Source: Gymnothorax reevesii (Eukaryota; Chordata; Actinopteri; Anguilliformes; Muraenidae). Taken from it: DNA of 64,000 bases. This document shows, piece by piece, positions 1 to 10,081 of the stretch. The DNA lies in NCBI GenBank assembly GCA_029721435.1, contig CM056586.1, positions 70,813,607-70,877,606 on the forward strand, given 5' to 3'. Below the pieces are notes generated by a model. It saw only the letters and a list, made by a program, of their open reading frames with translations. It had not been told where the DNA came from and ran no database searches. How positions within the stretch are numbered: position 1 is the first letter of the stretch; each line of letters begins with the position of its first letter. The translations under genes and the position numbers were made by a program.

Positions 1-47
1 TGTTTGTGTTCGTAGCCAATGCATAGTCCATTTTTGTTCGGCTACAG

Positions 48-109
48 TTAACGCCAGCGAGCGGGGGCAGAAATCAGGCGGACTGGACTCTTCCAGCAAG
101 AGTCATGAG
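48..109 (+). other. Possible exon end with strong splice donor
   Basis: A very good 5' splice-site match, GAG|GTGAGT, lies at 109/110. Upstream is TTTTTGTTCGGCTACAG, a possible acceptor ending at 47, so a 62-nt exon is conceivable. The frame starting AAC at 50 is open across it (reads NASERGQKSGG...SHE), but that frame is also open well into the presumed intron, so openness is weak support. I recognise no protein. Good donors also occur by chance in DNA of this length, so this is only a pointer. Confidence 0.2.
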
Positions 110-253
110 GTGAGTATGTACGTCCACAGTTATCATACATCTTCACATTACAATGTAAACTGGGCTGTCTCTCCAAGGCACAGAGCAGCCACTCAGAATC
201 CTGCCTATTTCACCCTTGTCCACCCTGCACGCACAGGAGTCACTCCAGGGCGC

Positions 254-284
<31 letters not shown>

Positions 285-1630
285 GCCACTTTATTTTACA
301 GTCATGGATTACGTGTTTGTTTGTCATCTTTCCGCATGTCCGACAGCAAGGGGAATGATGAGTTTGAAGGACAAATGCAATTCTGTCCTCCCACCTCGCG
401 AGTGTCAGTTTTATACTGTTTGTTTTTTGAATTGTGAACAACCTTCCTTTCACTTACAGGGGGGGGAACCGCACTGTTCAGTTTTTTATCGTCAGCTGAT
501 GTTTGCGGAATTTAAGTAGCGGTGGTTGATGTTAAGCAGACCCGCCGAGGGAGTTGCTCGCGCTAATGGCGATAAAGATAAGGGGAGGAGGAATGCAGAG
601 CTGCGGAGAGCCACAGGCCATAGTCCTGACTGGGAGACGGCGAGTCCAAAGGTTCACCACCTCAAATCTATCTGACAAGTGCAGTGATTTGAGGTGGGAG
701 CAGTATTCATCATAAATAATGATGCCCTTCAAATCTCAACGTCAGCTAACTGCCACCACAGATAGCTTACCAGGAAAGCCTGGCCGAGGTGTGATCTCTG
801 GATCCCTCGGGCTGAATGTTCTGAGTTTGTTCTCTGCTGATCCCGAAACAATTTGCTGAACTCTCAGCAAAGTTGCAAGTCACTTACCAAACAGTAGTTG
901 AACATAGAGCAACAAGTACACAACAGTTTCAGAGGACATTTGGAGTCACAGTTCAGAGGACAGTCCTCTTACAAAACAGAGCCACTAGTGGACTAGGAAG
1001 ACACTTGTGTCAACCATCTGGATATCCCATAATAGCTGTGCTACCAGCTCAAATATTTGAGCCAAACATTGTACTCGTAAGCGTTCAGAAAAAAAGATGC
1101 TTTCATGTCCCTCAGTCTGGCCATTTTGGTCTTGTACTCTGGCCTGTAAACGCAACTCTTGGGCAGAGTTAGCAGTTAGCCGAACAGCAGCTGGAGGAGG
1201 TCATGTAGGAGATCATCATTCGGGTAAGAATAAGAGAAGTGGTGTCAGCCGTCTGTGACTGAGAGGGTGCAAGAGACAAAGAGGGAGATTCGGGCATAAC
1301 CCGAGCGGCAGAGAGAGCGTGAGATTGAGAGAAACGAGGAGATAGCGACACAGGGATGTTCCACTGAAGCTCACTTTGTCTGTCAGAAACACACACACTC
1401 ACACGTGCGCAAGCACATGACCAGCTCAGTCATGCTCATCGCTGCCGCAGCCAAAGTAAACACTGTGGCCATAAACACAGGATTTCGCAGGGGAAACGCC
1501 AGCTCCACCCCCTGGCACACCCGGCCCAGGGCAGCCAGCAATGCCCAGGCCCCTCGCCCAGGGAGCTGGCCAGGAAGCTTTGCGAACAGCCTGCTGCCAT
1601 GGAAACATCCTGCCGTCCCGCTGAGAGAGA
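110..1630. other. Unassigned non-coding stretch
   Basis: I see no convincing gene or mobile element here. The 25-nt T run at 256-280 is listed separately. Around 1200-1400 the sequence is purine-rich (GAGAGAG-type), followed by a short CA-rich bit near 1389-1402. Open frames on both strands are short and rich in simple sequence, and none shows a family motif. GC rises toward 1450-1680, where a promoter-like stretch begins. Confidence 0.5.
256..280. repeat. T(25) mononucleotide run
   Basis: An uninterrupted run of 25 T follows CGCAG and precedes AAAAG. It could be the poly(A) tail of an old retroposed sequence on the minus strand, but I recognise no SINE or LINE body to its left, so it is recorded only as a homopolymer. 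Confidence 0.95.
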
Positions 1631-1639
1631 GGGAGAGGG

Positions 1640-1760
1640 AGCAGGCATCTGTCACGCCGCGGGGCTCCGCCCCCAGATTGACTTGCTGCTGCCGGCTATA
1701 AATATCCTGGTGGCAGGCCTCGAATCCCGTCATAACTCAAACAAACAGCACGCAAATGTG
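1640..1760 (+). promoter_or_regulatory. Candidate TATA/GC-box core promoter
   Basis: A GC-box-like CTCCGCCCC at about 1665-1673 is followed roughly 25 bp later by TATAAATA at 1697-1704, the spacing and order of a vertebrate core promoter. The 250 bp upstream are GC- and CpG-richer than the surroundings. A start site would be expected near 1728-1735 on the plus strand. I see no downstream coding exon that I can recognise, so this could be a non-coding RNA promoter, an alternative first exon, or chance. Confidence 0.3.
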
Positions 1761-1810
1761 GGGGAGAGAGGAGAGCGAGAGAGCGGGGAACCGGGGTCCT
1801 CATCGCAGTA

Positions 1811-2585
1811 GCGTCCGCTGTGGAGATAAGAGATCAGGTTGTCGTCACTTGTTTGAAAACATCTCAGTTTAGCGCTTGGGATGCCATTTTAGCTGTGCTG
1901 TCCCAGCCTCCCATAGCTAATTGTTCTCTGCATGCACTGTATTTTTGCAGCCTTGTATTACTACTTCCTATTTTTATTTATGTCCAGTAGCAAGTATTTC
2001 TGAATATTGCAGTGTAAACACACACACACGTTTGTGGCCTGTGATTTTTTTTTATTTTTGTTTGTTTTTTTTGGAGAGAGTTTTTTGTTCTCGCCTTGTC
2101 CATCGCCACCTACTGCACAACACTGGGAGGAAACAGCTCTCTGCAAGGCTCCATCCATGTGACCCCAGGGGCGGCTCGCAGTCAGGCGAACATTTCCTCC
2201 ACGTGGTAGAGATAAGTTGCATAACAATACAGGGAACTAGAATTTGCTCCTGTTTGCTGGCTTTGCCGTGTGACCCTTTACATCATTCCCTGACGCGTGC
2301 TGTCCAAACGGCCGTGGTTCTTGCCTCAGTATTGTGCTGTTTATTGGCAGCAAACAATGCTTGGATTAGGACATACAGTAGCAGTGTGTGAACCGTAATC
2401 TGTTGAGTTATCAATGCACCTCACTTTATGCACCCAGAGTTTTACAGCAGAATTTTACTGGGTGCAGCCTGTCCACGGAGATGCGTGTGAGAGGCGGCCT
2501 CATACTTTAGTGGGCCTGAGCTCACAGAAGAACGCCGAGGAACATCTGAGGGACTGCGGGCCTCACCACTCAAGATCTTTGTTCA
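1811..2585. other. Unassigned stretch
   Basis: No gene or repeat recognised. It contains T-rich simple sequence near 2045-2075 and a short CA run near 2018-2028. A 156-codon open frame crosses this stretch, but its cysteine- and leucine-rich translation has no motif and is most likely chance. Confidence 0.4.
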
Positions 2586-2880
2586 CAATTCCTTGACTCG
2601 AAAGGTGCCGGACAAAAATGGTATCCATGAACGAGTTGCTTGGTGTAAACCACTGGTAATCAATAGGAACATAATGGCTCCTCTCACATTCGTCAAAAAA
2701 CACCTTCTAGCTTTGGTGGAAACTTTTTTTTGCCAAACATCATTGGAGCAATACCAGAAACTGCAATATAGTCAACTGAGTAAAAAATGTATTGTTTGGA
2801 AATTTTGGCCATATGCTCTTTCAGCATGTTTGGCAGAAAAAAAATGCAATGTGTACCAAGGAAAAATGTCTTTTTTTCCT
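2586..2880 (+). pseudogene. Decayed Tc1-like transposase fragment
   Basis: The translation reads DKNGIHERVAWCKPL at about 2605-2650. This closely resembles the stretch just after the second helix-turn-helix of Tc1-like transposases (pattern KNGIHGRVARRKPLL in many fish copies). About 150 bp further on, FGH...HVWQKK resembles the ELFGH...YVWRKK stretch that follows the first catalytic Asp. The intervening Asp-containing motif and all catalytic residues are gone, and no terminal inverted repeats were found. It is an old fragment with no coding potential. Family knowledge: these proteins are DDE transposases that cut and paste at TA dinucleotides. Confidence 0.6.
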
Positions 2881-2910
2881 GAGGTGAAAAAATACAGGTT
2901 CACCAGTTAA

Positions 2911-4785
2911 ACAATGGATGTTAAAGACAGAGTGAGCACCTGTGTAAACTGTGCAGATCCATCCACTGTGAATCTTTCCAGGATGCACGTCTGGGTTCCC
3001 TGTTCAGCTATTTAAAAAGTGTCAGCGGGTTATAGATTTCTCTCTGGTGAGTATAGACTGTCTAATCAGGTGGAAGAATACATTTTCATATTTGCATCAT
3101 GTGTCTTTGGGAGATGATCGCTGTCAGTTCAAACTGAATGGCTTGATTTATGGAATGCGACAATAGCGAGACATTCATGATTATTGATAGGTATTGTTAG
3201 CTGCAATAAAGGAGCTGTGAATCTTCATCACTGAAGTGTCACAAGTTAAACAAATAAGTTTTGAATGAAGTAAAGAGTGAAAGCTTTAGGGACTCTTCAA
3301 AGAGAGCAGTACATATTTTACATTTACTGTGTCGATCCTTCGTTTAATGCCAGTGCAAATGAAGTCACTGAACGTAAAATTTAGAGGCCTTTAGGACGCA
3401 CAGGTTTGTAAGAAACACAGACTTCATAATACGCAGTGAAACTATCATGGAATCCTGAGTTTTTATTGTGTTTAAAATGAATCCTCACAGGGCTGATCCA
3501 AAGCTTTTACATGGAGCAGTCCTCTGCCTTCCAGGCACAAACTCTAATACACGCAGTGTGAATGAGACTGAAAACACACTGAAAGTATGTGTTTGACATG
3601 GGCAGTGATAACAGTCAGATCCAGTTTGAAGTGGTTTTCAGTGAACTGTGACTCTGAGAGCAGATCTTAACCCCATTAAATATACAGACTCTTACATGTG
3701 TCTGTCAGATGCAGCTGCCGTATTGAAACCTGTGGAACTTCAAGCCTAGTTTAAATTGTAGTGGAGATCCCGAGGTTTCCAGTGATCACAAATTTGTCCC
3801 ATTGAATTATGGGGAAATGCGTATAAAACTATTCTCAAGATCTATATATTTTCTATTGGATGTAATGCTGCGGTCATAAAAACATTGCGTCCTGGGTTTG
3901 AATAATTTTCTCAATAGGACTTTGAAGTACTGTAGCTTCAATAAAGCACTGCAGTCAGCAGATACAAAATATGTATGTGATGTTGTCCTACAATATGAAA
4001 AAATGTTTTTTTTCTGACCCTAAACCCACTTAAGGGAAAACTTAAGAGAAAAGTCAGAGTTTAAGGGGTTAAATTCTGAATACCACAGAAATGCGCTCAT
4101 GGATTCCTATCATTCCTATGGCCCAGTAGTTTAGCTGCATGGCCAGGTGGCAGAACCCCTCTCATTCTTAATCGCTGTTATCTTACGAGGGAAATCCCCT
4201 CTAATGTGCTGAGGTACTGTCGGCCATTTTGTTTTCTGTTGACAGGGAAACAGAGACGTGACGATTAATGGTTAATTTCTTACTCAGGGCTAAAAACGGG
4301 AGCTGGGGTCAAACAATGTTAGGGCACATTGTTTAATACTGTACTCATATGTCAGTGTTTAGTCAATTTTCAACAGCTCCCTCACACTGGAAAGCTTCGC
4401 CTGGCCTCTTCAGGGCTTCTGTCCTTCCAAGACGGTTCAAAAGTTCAGGTTATTCCTTCTGGGCCTCCTCATATTCTTCCCGTACTGTTTTTCAAAGCTT
4501 CGTCGGGACCCGACCTGTCAGAGGTGATGCCGCAAAAAGGCCATGATGGAACACAGGGGAGCTGGATCCCCGCCCTCCCTCTCCCGCTCTGTTGCCTCCT
4601 CGCTCTCTTGTTAAAAGTGCTTGTAAGATGAAGCAGATAATAGAGAGTGTGCAGTAGGCCAAAGCCCTTTTTGCCTGGAGAAAACAGGAATTGATTGTTC
4701 TGGAAACTGATGAATCTTCAGCGCAATTAGATTGTGAGGCAGCACTGTTGGGCCAGAGATTGAATGCGGTGCCTCGCACTCGCTC
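2911..4785. other. Unassigned stretch
   Basis: I see no gene, RNA gene or delimited element in this 1.9 kb. AT content is moderate and both strands carry frequent stops. It may include very old repeats that are no longer recognisable by eye. Confidence 0.4.
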
Positions 4786-4787
4786 TC

Positions 4788-4789
4788 AC

Positions 4790-4823
<34 letters not shown>

Positions 4824-4829
4824 ACCCAC
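4788..4829. repeat. (CA)n microsatellite
   Basis: About 15-20 CA units with a few interruptions (CT and CC), embedded in unassigned DNA. Its open frames on both strands are repeat artefacts. Confidence 0.95.
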
Positions 4830-5039
4830 GTACGCTGATTGATGGTAAAATCATAACTGTGCAGTTCACGGCTGGGTTAAGGTGGGCCAGAGCCCACAGA
4901 TTTTTATTGGATTTCAAGAAGCCTCCTTGTATAAAATGATCAGTCGTTCCTGGGGGCCGTGGACAGTGGTCAGGGGCGTGTAGGAAAGTGTATGTTTCTA
5001 TTAGAACTGTCAGGCTGACCGAGGTGTACATCCAGGGTC

Positions 5040-5830
5040 AGTGCCGTGACCAGAACTAAAATAGTAGAGATCATATGATGTCTCACAAGGCATAAAGCGG
5101 AGCTGTGTGATTCATCGACTAAGTCTCCGAGAACTCTGTTATGCCTCCTGCCAGTACTTACAGCCTTTCATAACAGATAGCGCTTAATGTGAAAGCTGGC
5201 GCCCATCAATTCATAACCTGTCAGAGGATAGCAAGGCCCCACTTATCCACTGTAATATAAACCAACAGATAATTATTCTTACTGCGTGCTGCTCGGTTAC
5301 CCACTGGCACATGCGGACAGCCACGGAATGCAGTCTACTTCGGCCAAAAGCCACATCGCAAAATAGCTAAAAAAAAGAGAACAGCGGTCGGACTAGCCGT
5401 TGTTTTTAACACAATCCGCCTGGCCTAGCATGTGGTTACAATAACAACGCTGCTGCGCTAACAGCGCGGGTAATCCCTCCACTCCCTGGTCATTTGTCAG
5501 TTGATAAGTCTCCACTTGAGAAGGGAGGAACGCTTAGATAGAGTCAATAGTCGCGTGGGAGGCGAGAGAGTTTGGTTCAGTAGCATGTCGGCTAAGAGCA
5601 CGGAGCACTTGGCGAATAACAGCTATAACAAACGGCAGTGACGGCGGAGCTATGAGTCTATTTGAATGGCAGCTCCCTCAGAAATGCTGCAGATGAAAAT
5701 AAAAAAATAACACTGAGATTAGAGTGTCCATAATTGTATGGATGCTGGAATTAATAAGGCGTGATCTCACCGGTTGGTGTGAAATTAATCAAAATTAATT
5801 AGCTTAAGCCGAAGGCCGGAAATGAAACTG
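5040..5830. promoter_or_regulatory. Possible conserved non-coding block
   Basis: The composition is balanced, without simple repeats or mobile-element motifs. Near 5788-5805 there is a cluster of homeodomain-type core sites (TTAATCAAAATTAATTAG). Such stretches in fish gene deserts are often developmental enhancers, but conservation cannot be seen from one genome. This is inference only. Confidence 0.2.
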
Positions 5831-7149
5831 CTGCTGATTGTGCCTGCTCAAAGTAAACAGAGACCTGGAGGGAACAGGACAATCGGGGAACCACTGCGTT
5901 TCACCTGAAGTGATTTTCATCATGTTAACCCATGTTTCCTCGCGTCATCTCTCCTTCCGCCATCACGAGGTATCCTCCAATGCACCTCGAGGAGACGTGA
6001 AGCGAGGAAAGAGGAGGCTTCTGGAGAAACTTTATGCAAAATATACGGCTGTATGCTACACAGTGGCCTTTAATCAAGTGGCGTGTTGTTTAAATGGTAC
6101 ACATGTGACACTGCTGTCAGACTCCTCTGTCGTTAAAGCTCTTCCTCTCTTACCTCTCTCAGATCCTCGCTGGGAGGAAATAAGATGCGATGAAGGGATG
6201 CAAGTGAGGGAGGGGAAGAGACACGTTAGCATAATGAAAAGCGTTTTGTAGTTCTGCCCTAAAGAGATTTAACCCCCTGGTGGTGAGTCAACGTAATAGT
6301 GCACTCCGGACAAATGCAGAAACGACTGACAGAATCCCAGTTTCGACCAAATTTCTTGAGCTGGTGTGTGTTTTACACATGAGTGCCATGTCAGTTGCTC
6401 AAATGAAACAAGACTCTCTTTACTCAGTTGAGAGTACGGATAAGGGATGTTCTTGTATATATGTTGCTTATGCAGCATCTGCAGGTTCCCCACAAACTAC
6501 ACAGGATGGACAGTATTTTGCAACCCGTTCACAATGTTTTGTTAGAGAGATGTTTTGTAAGGGCGGAAGGCATGTTTTTACAACTGGTGTTTGTGATGTG
6601 TTCAACTGCAAAGCTTAACCAGTTCGCTAGACATAAAGAGATGCTGCGAGTAACATTGTTACGCCGCCCAAAGGGAGGAGGGGTATTATTTTTGCTGCTT
6701 TTTTTGTCTATGTGGCTGTTTGTCAGTCAGCTGTCTAGCGCAAGAATCATTTGGCGAAATTACACAAAATCTTCAGGAAAAGTGTCCGGAGGTCAAAGGA
6801 TCGCCTAATTAAATATTTGGCCTAATTGGGTCAAATTCAAGGTCAAAGTCACTGAAAAACCAAAAATCATTTAATCATCTCCCTCGGGCAGATTATATTG
6901 TGCTGGGCATTACGTGCTGATGATGCTGCCTCTTCATGATTATATGACTTTATTTTACTGCTGCAAAACCGTGCTGAGCTCAGACCTGACCAATGGAAGC
7001 AACCCTAGATCATAACACTGCCTCCTGAGGCCTGTGCAGTGGGCCCGATGCATGATGGGTGCATCGCTTCACGGGCTTCCTTTCTCACCCTGACACGCCC
7101 ATCACTCTCTGGAACAGGATAAATCTGGATTTCTTACACTGTAAAACCG
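5831..7149. other. Unassigned stretch
   Basis: No gene, RNA or repeat recognised. Short open frames occur on both strands, the longest about 137 codons at 5838-6251 (+), none with a motif I know. Confidence 0.4.
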
Positions 7150-7655
7150 TTCTCCGTAGCTCCTCAGTGTAATCACTATGCTCTGGAGTAAATTGAAGAA
7201 GTTTCTTCCTCAATATGCTTCAATACCAAGTGGCTTTCTTTTGGCTACGCGCCTGTTTTGTCCCAATCCTGCAAGTTCCTGTCACACTGTGTGTGTGGAA
7301 ATGAGTTCTAAGATTTCATCAAGTATTTCAGTGATCATTCAAGATTTTCTGCCTCACCCATTTCTTCAATGAAGTTGATAGTTCACCATCATCCTTCCAG
7401 GTTTTAATAATGCAATGGATAATTATTGACTCACTTCCATTGATTTCTGCAATCTCTCGATGTCGTTTTCTGTTCTTGATTTTGGCCAATATTTTCTCCC
7501 ACTTGAAACTACATCTTTTGCTCACCCATGGGACACGTCCTTAGACATGTTTATTTAGAAATGAGACGCTACTCGCAGGATCTGTCAGGTTTGAAAGAGT
7601 TGTTGTTTCTGAAACATATTACTGCAATAATGATTCAATCATAGACTTTTAAGTA
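7150..7655 (-). pseudogene. Tc1-like element fragment, 5' part
   Basis: On the minus strand the translation includes a helix-turn-helix-like stretch, HREIAEINGSES followed by IIKTWKDDGELS and RQKILNDH. This resembles the N-terminal DNA-binding domain of Tc1-like transposases (REIAE...IIKTWK...GRKKILNDR). Beyond a stop, another frame resumes with TGTCRIGTKQ. The 5' untranslated part near 7600-7650 and the TGTCRIGTKQ part both match the element at about 33.0-34.6 kb, so the two are copies of one family. The catalytic core is absent. No terminal repeats were found and it has several stops. Dead fragment. Confidence 0.65.
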
Positions 7656-9467
7656 TTTGTTTATTTCAATTCAAACAAAAACTTTTTCAGCGGTGCAGTA
7701 CAGTACAAAATCCATAGAGCATTCAGTGGGGAAGATTCAAGCCAATTCATCATTTTCGTGCTCATATTCTGCAGGAAGGACCCGGAGAAGTTGAAATGCG
7801 CAGTACATGGTATGATGTAACAGCAGTGAAATGAAGACGAGTTCAGCTCGTTGGAGCGGCTTGAGCACCGCTGGGTGGCGCAGTGAGTCAGAACTTTGCT
7901 GTAGAGTGAATGTAATGGAGCGCCTCCATCCAGCTGATCTGGAGAAGTGAGTCTAACCCACACGTGATCTCCAGAGTTAGACCGGCCCTGTGGCGGCCAG
8001 AGGTGCAGGCAGCTCACTTCACCTGCACTCTCATCTTTGGCTGCATGGTCTCATGCCGCTTCAAAGTCCTTCCTTCCCCGTTTCCAGCTTCCCTGCCTGT
8101 AACAGTTGAACACAACGCTGCAGGCATGGAAAATTCTATCACCTTCTCTGCTCTGTATGAATGCCGTGTACAGCCAGTTTCTAACATTTACCCACTTGCA
8201 CCAATCAGCCAAGTTTGTTCTACTCCCCCTGATGTCCGTTAGATTAAAAGTGAGCCTACAAGCAGCATGGCTTGTTCCTGTCTTCTGTTTGAAAGCTGCT
8301 TTTTATTGGAAATGGATTTGACTGCCCCAAGTTTTCTGCACTTGAAGTGAGGCTGGATACAGTCGAGGCTGCGACTGCTTCATAGCCGCCTCTGGCCTCT
8401 GATTTTACCCACTGTGCTCCTCCGAAGTCTTTTTGTAAAGTTTTTTGTGTTATAAAGAACCAGTCCCTGATCAAGTTTTGCGTGTAACTTTTCATTGAGT
8501 GCAACGACGCGTCTTTGCAGTGGCGGGTCATAATTAGCAGAACCAATGAAGAATGTTACTGAATCCAAGTGGATGATTTTGCAGAATGCACATGACGGCA
8601 GTGATTTTAAACAGTAAAGGTGTTGCAAAACTATGGGCTCAGATTTGGCCAACACTGTTATCAGTAAATGTCACACATCAGATGACATACCACAGTCAAT
8701 CTGAAGTTTTCTTTATGACTTTTCTATTTTAATATGAAGCAAGTCATTTAATTTAGTTTGTTTCCCCTTGCATATGCTGCATGACGTAGCTATCGCTCTG
8801 CTAGTCAGTCTATTGGACCAAAATGATGTGCGATGAACTGGAAGTTGTTTCAGAAATTCATGTTATGCTCGTCTTTAGTGCTTCAAAAATTAATACTTGC
8901 TTCGTATCATCTTGCTTGGACCCTGTTAATTACCTCTGGCAGTTATTTTTTTTCATATTTAGTTTCCCTCTTTGAAACATTTGATTTAAACATTCACAGC
9001 CAAAGTCACATTATACATGAGTGAGACAAGACTGTTTCTCTTGATGTCATGGTACTGTAGCCTCCGTTTTGTAATGTGTTTCTGTCCATGTATCTGTGAA
9101 TGCTTGCATGTTTTGAAATACATAATTTTGGTATTTGTTGATGAAATAGAAACATGCTTCCCATACTTCATAAAATTAATTTAGACTATAAATTTGAGGA
9201 TCATTACCCTCCACGTGGTGTATATCACAGCCTCACAATACTGAGTGGGAGACAACTGTTCAAAAAATGTCCTGTTTTCAAGCGCTGCAGCACAGAGCAG
9301 ATGGTCTGTTACCTGCAGTTGGGCCTGACAGCGTCAGTAATGTCACAGGAGGGAAACACTGAGTTAGAAATACAGGAAATGAAACAGTTGCCTCAATAGT
9401 TCATACTCAAAAAGAACTGTGCAGTACACAGCATGATTGAGTAGCCCATAGGAGCCCACAGGGGTCG
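7656..9467. other. Unassigned stretch
   Basis: No gene or delimited mobile element seen. A 91-codon frame on the minus strand at 8380-8655 is noted but matches nothing I recognise. Several poly-A/T stretches and AT-rich segments suggest old repeats. Confidence 0.4.
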
Positions 9468-9642
9468 TAACCCTTTGAGTGCTGAAATAAATTTTTAAAA
9501 AATTTAAATTTAATCATTCTTGTGCTGTTGAAAACCTATTCTGTGGCAACTTTTTTAAAAGAGCTCCCCTGCAGGTTTTCAACAGATTTGATATCTTACA
9601 TCAGTGAGTAACAATAGCTGCATTTAGCGCTCTAAGAGTTAA
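9468..9642. mobile_element. Palindromic TTAA-flanked MITE, copy 1
   Basis: First of five copies of one short non-autonomous element in this window. It starts AACCCTTTGAGTGCTGAAAT and ends with TTTAGCGCTCTAAGAGTTAA. Full copies contain a central palindrome running from TTGAAAACCTATCATG to its complement. This copy keeps the left arm (GAAAACCTATTCTGTGGCAA) and has lost most of the right arm at AGCTCCCCTGCAGG. The TTAA at the right edge and CCCTT-type ends are like piggyBac-derived MITEs; that assignment is inferred. It lies 230 bp from copy 2, in the same orientation. Confidence 0.8.
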
Positions 9643-9870
9643 TTGCAACACCTGAAAATTTACCTACAAATTCTAACTTGTAACTTGTGATGTAAAGAAT
9701 GACAACATTGTTTTTGTCTGGAATGAACTGGAAAGCGAAGTGACTTAACCAAATATAGGTCTAACTGAGAATAGCGCGCTGTAGAAGGCCATTTCCTTTT
9801 GGGGAAAAAGGGCATTTCTACCATGCAGGGCACGAGGGTGTTCGGAGTTAATATTACATTCAAATGTCTA

Positions 9871-10081
9871 TTAATTTTTAGAGCGCTGAAATAAATTTAA
9901 AAAAAAAAAAATTTTATTACCTTTTGCTATTGAAAACTTATCATTTTGCAACTTGTTTAAAAGAGCCACCCGGCAGGAGCTCTTTTAAACAAGTCGCAAC
10001 ATGATAGGTTTTTAACAGCTTTGATTTTGATATCTTACATCATTGAGTAACAATAGATACATTTAGCGCTGTAAGGGTTAA
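9871..10081. mobile_element. Palindromic TTAA-flanked MITE, copy 2
   Basis: A copy bounded by TTAA at 9871-9874 and 10078-10081. Both palindrome arms are present: the left arm includes CAACTTGTTTAAAAGAGC and the right arm GAGCTCTTTTAAACAAG, about 34 bp with a few mismatches and a loop of about 10 nt. A 13-14 nt A run near 9899-9912 adds length. There is no coding capacity, as expected for an element moved in trans. Confidence 0.85.

Noticed and set aside
1383..1733. 116-codon minus-strand frame
   Set aside because: Lies across the promoter-like GC-rich patch, starts at no clear signal and has no motif.
1921..2391. 156-codon open frame
   Set aside because: Composition is driven by T-rich DNA, with no motif and no splice or promoter context tied to it.
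8380..8655. 91-codon minus-strand frame with a basic, protein-like C-terminal half
   Set aside because: I could not connect it to any family, and it lacks splice context. Recorded only in case a search finds a match.
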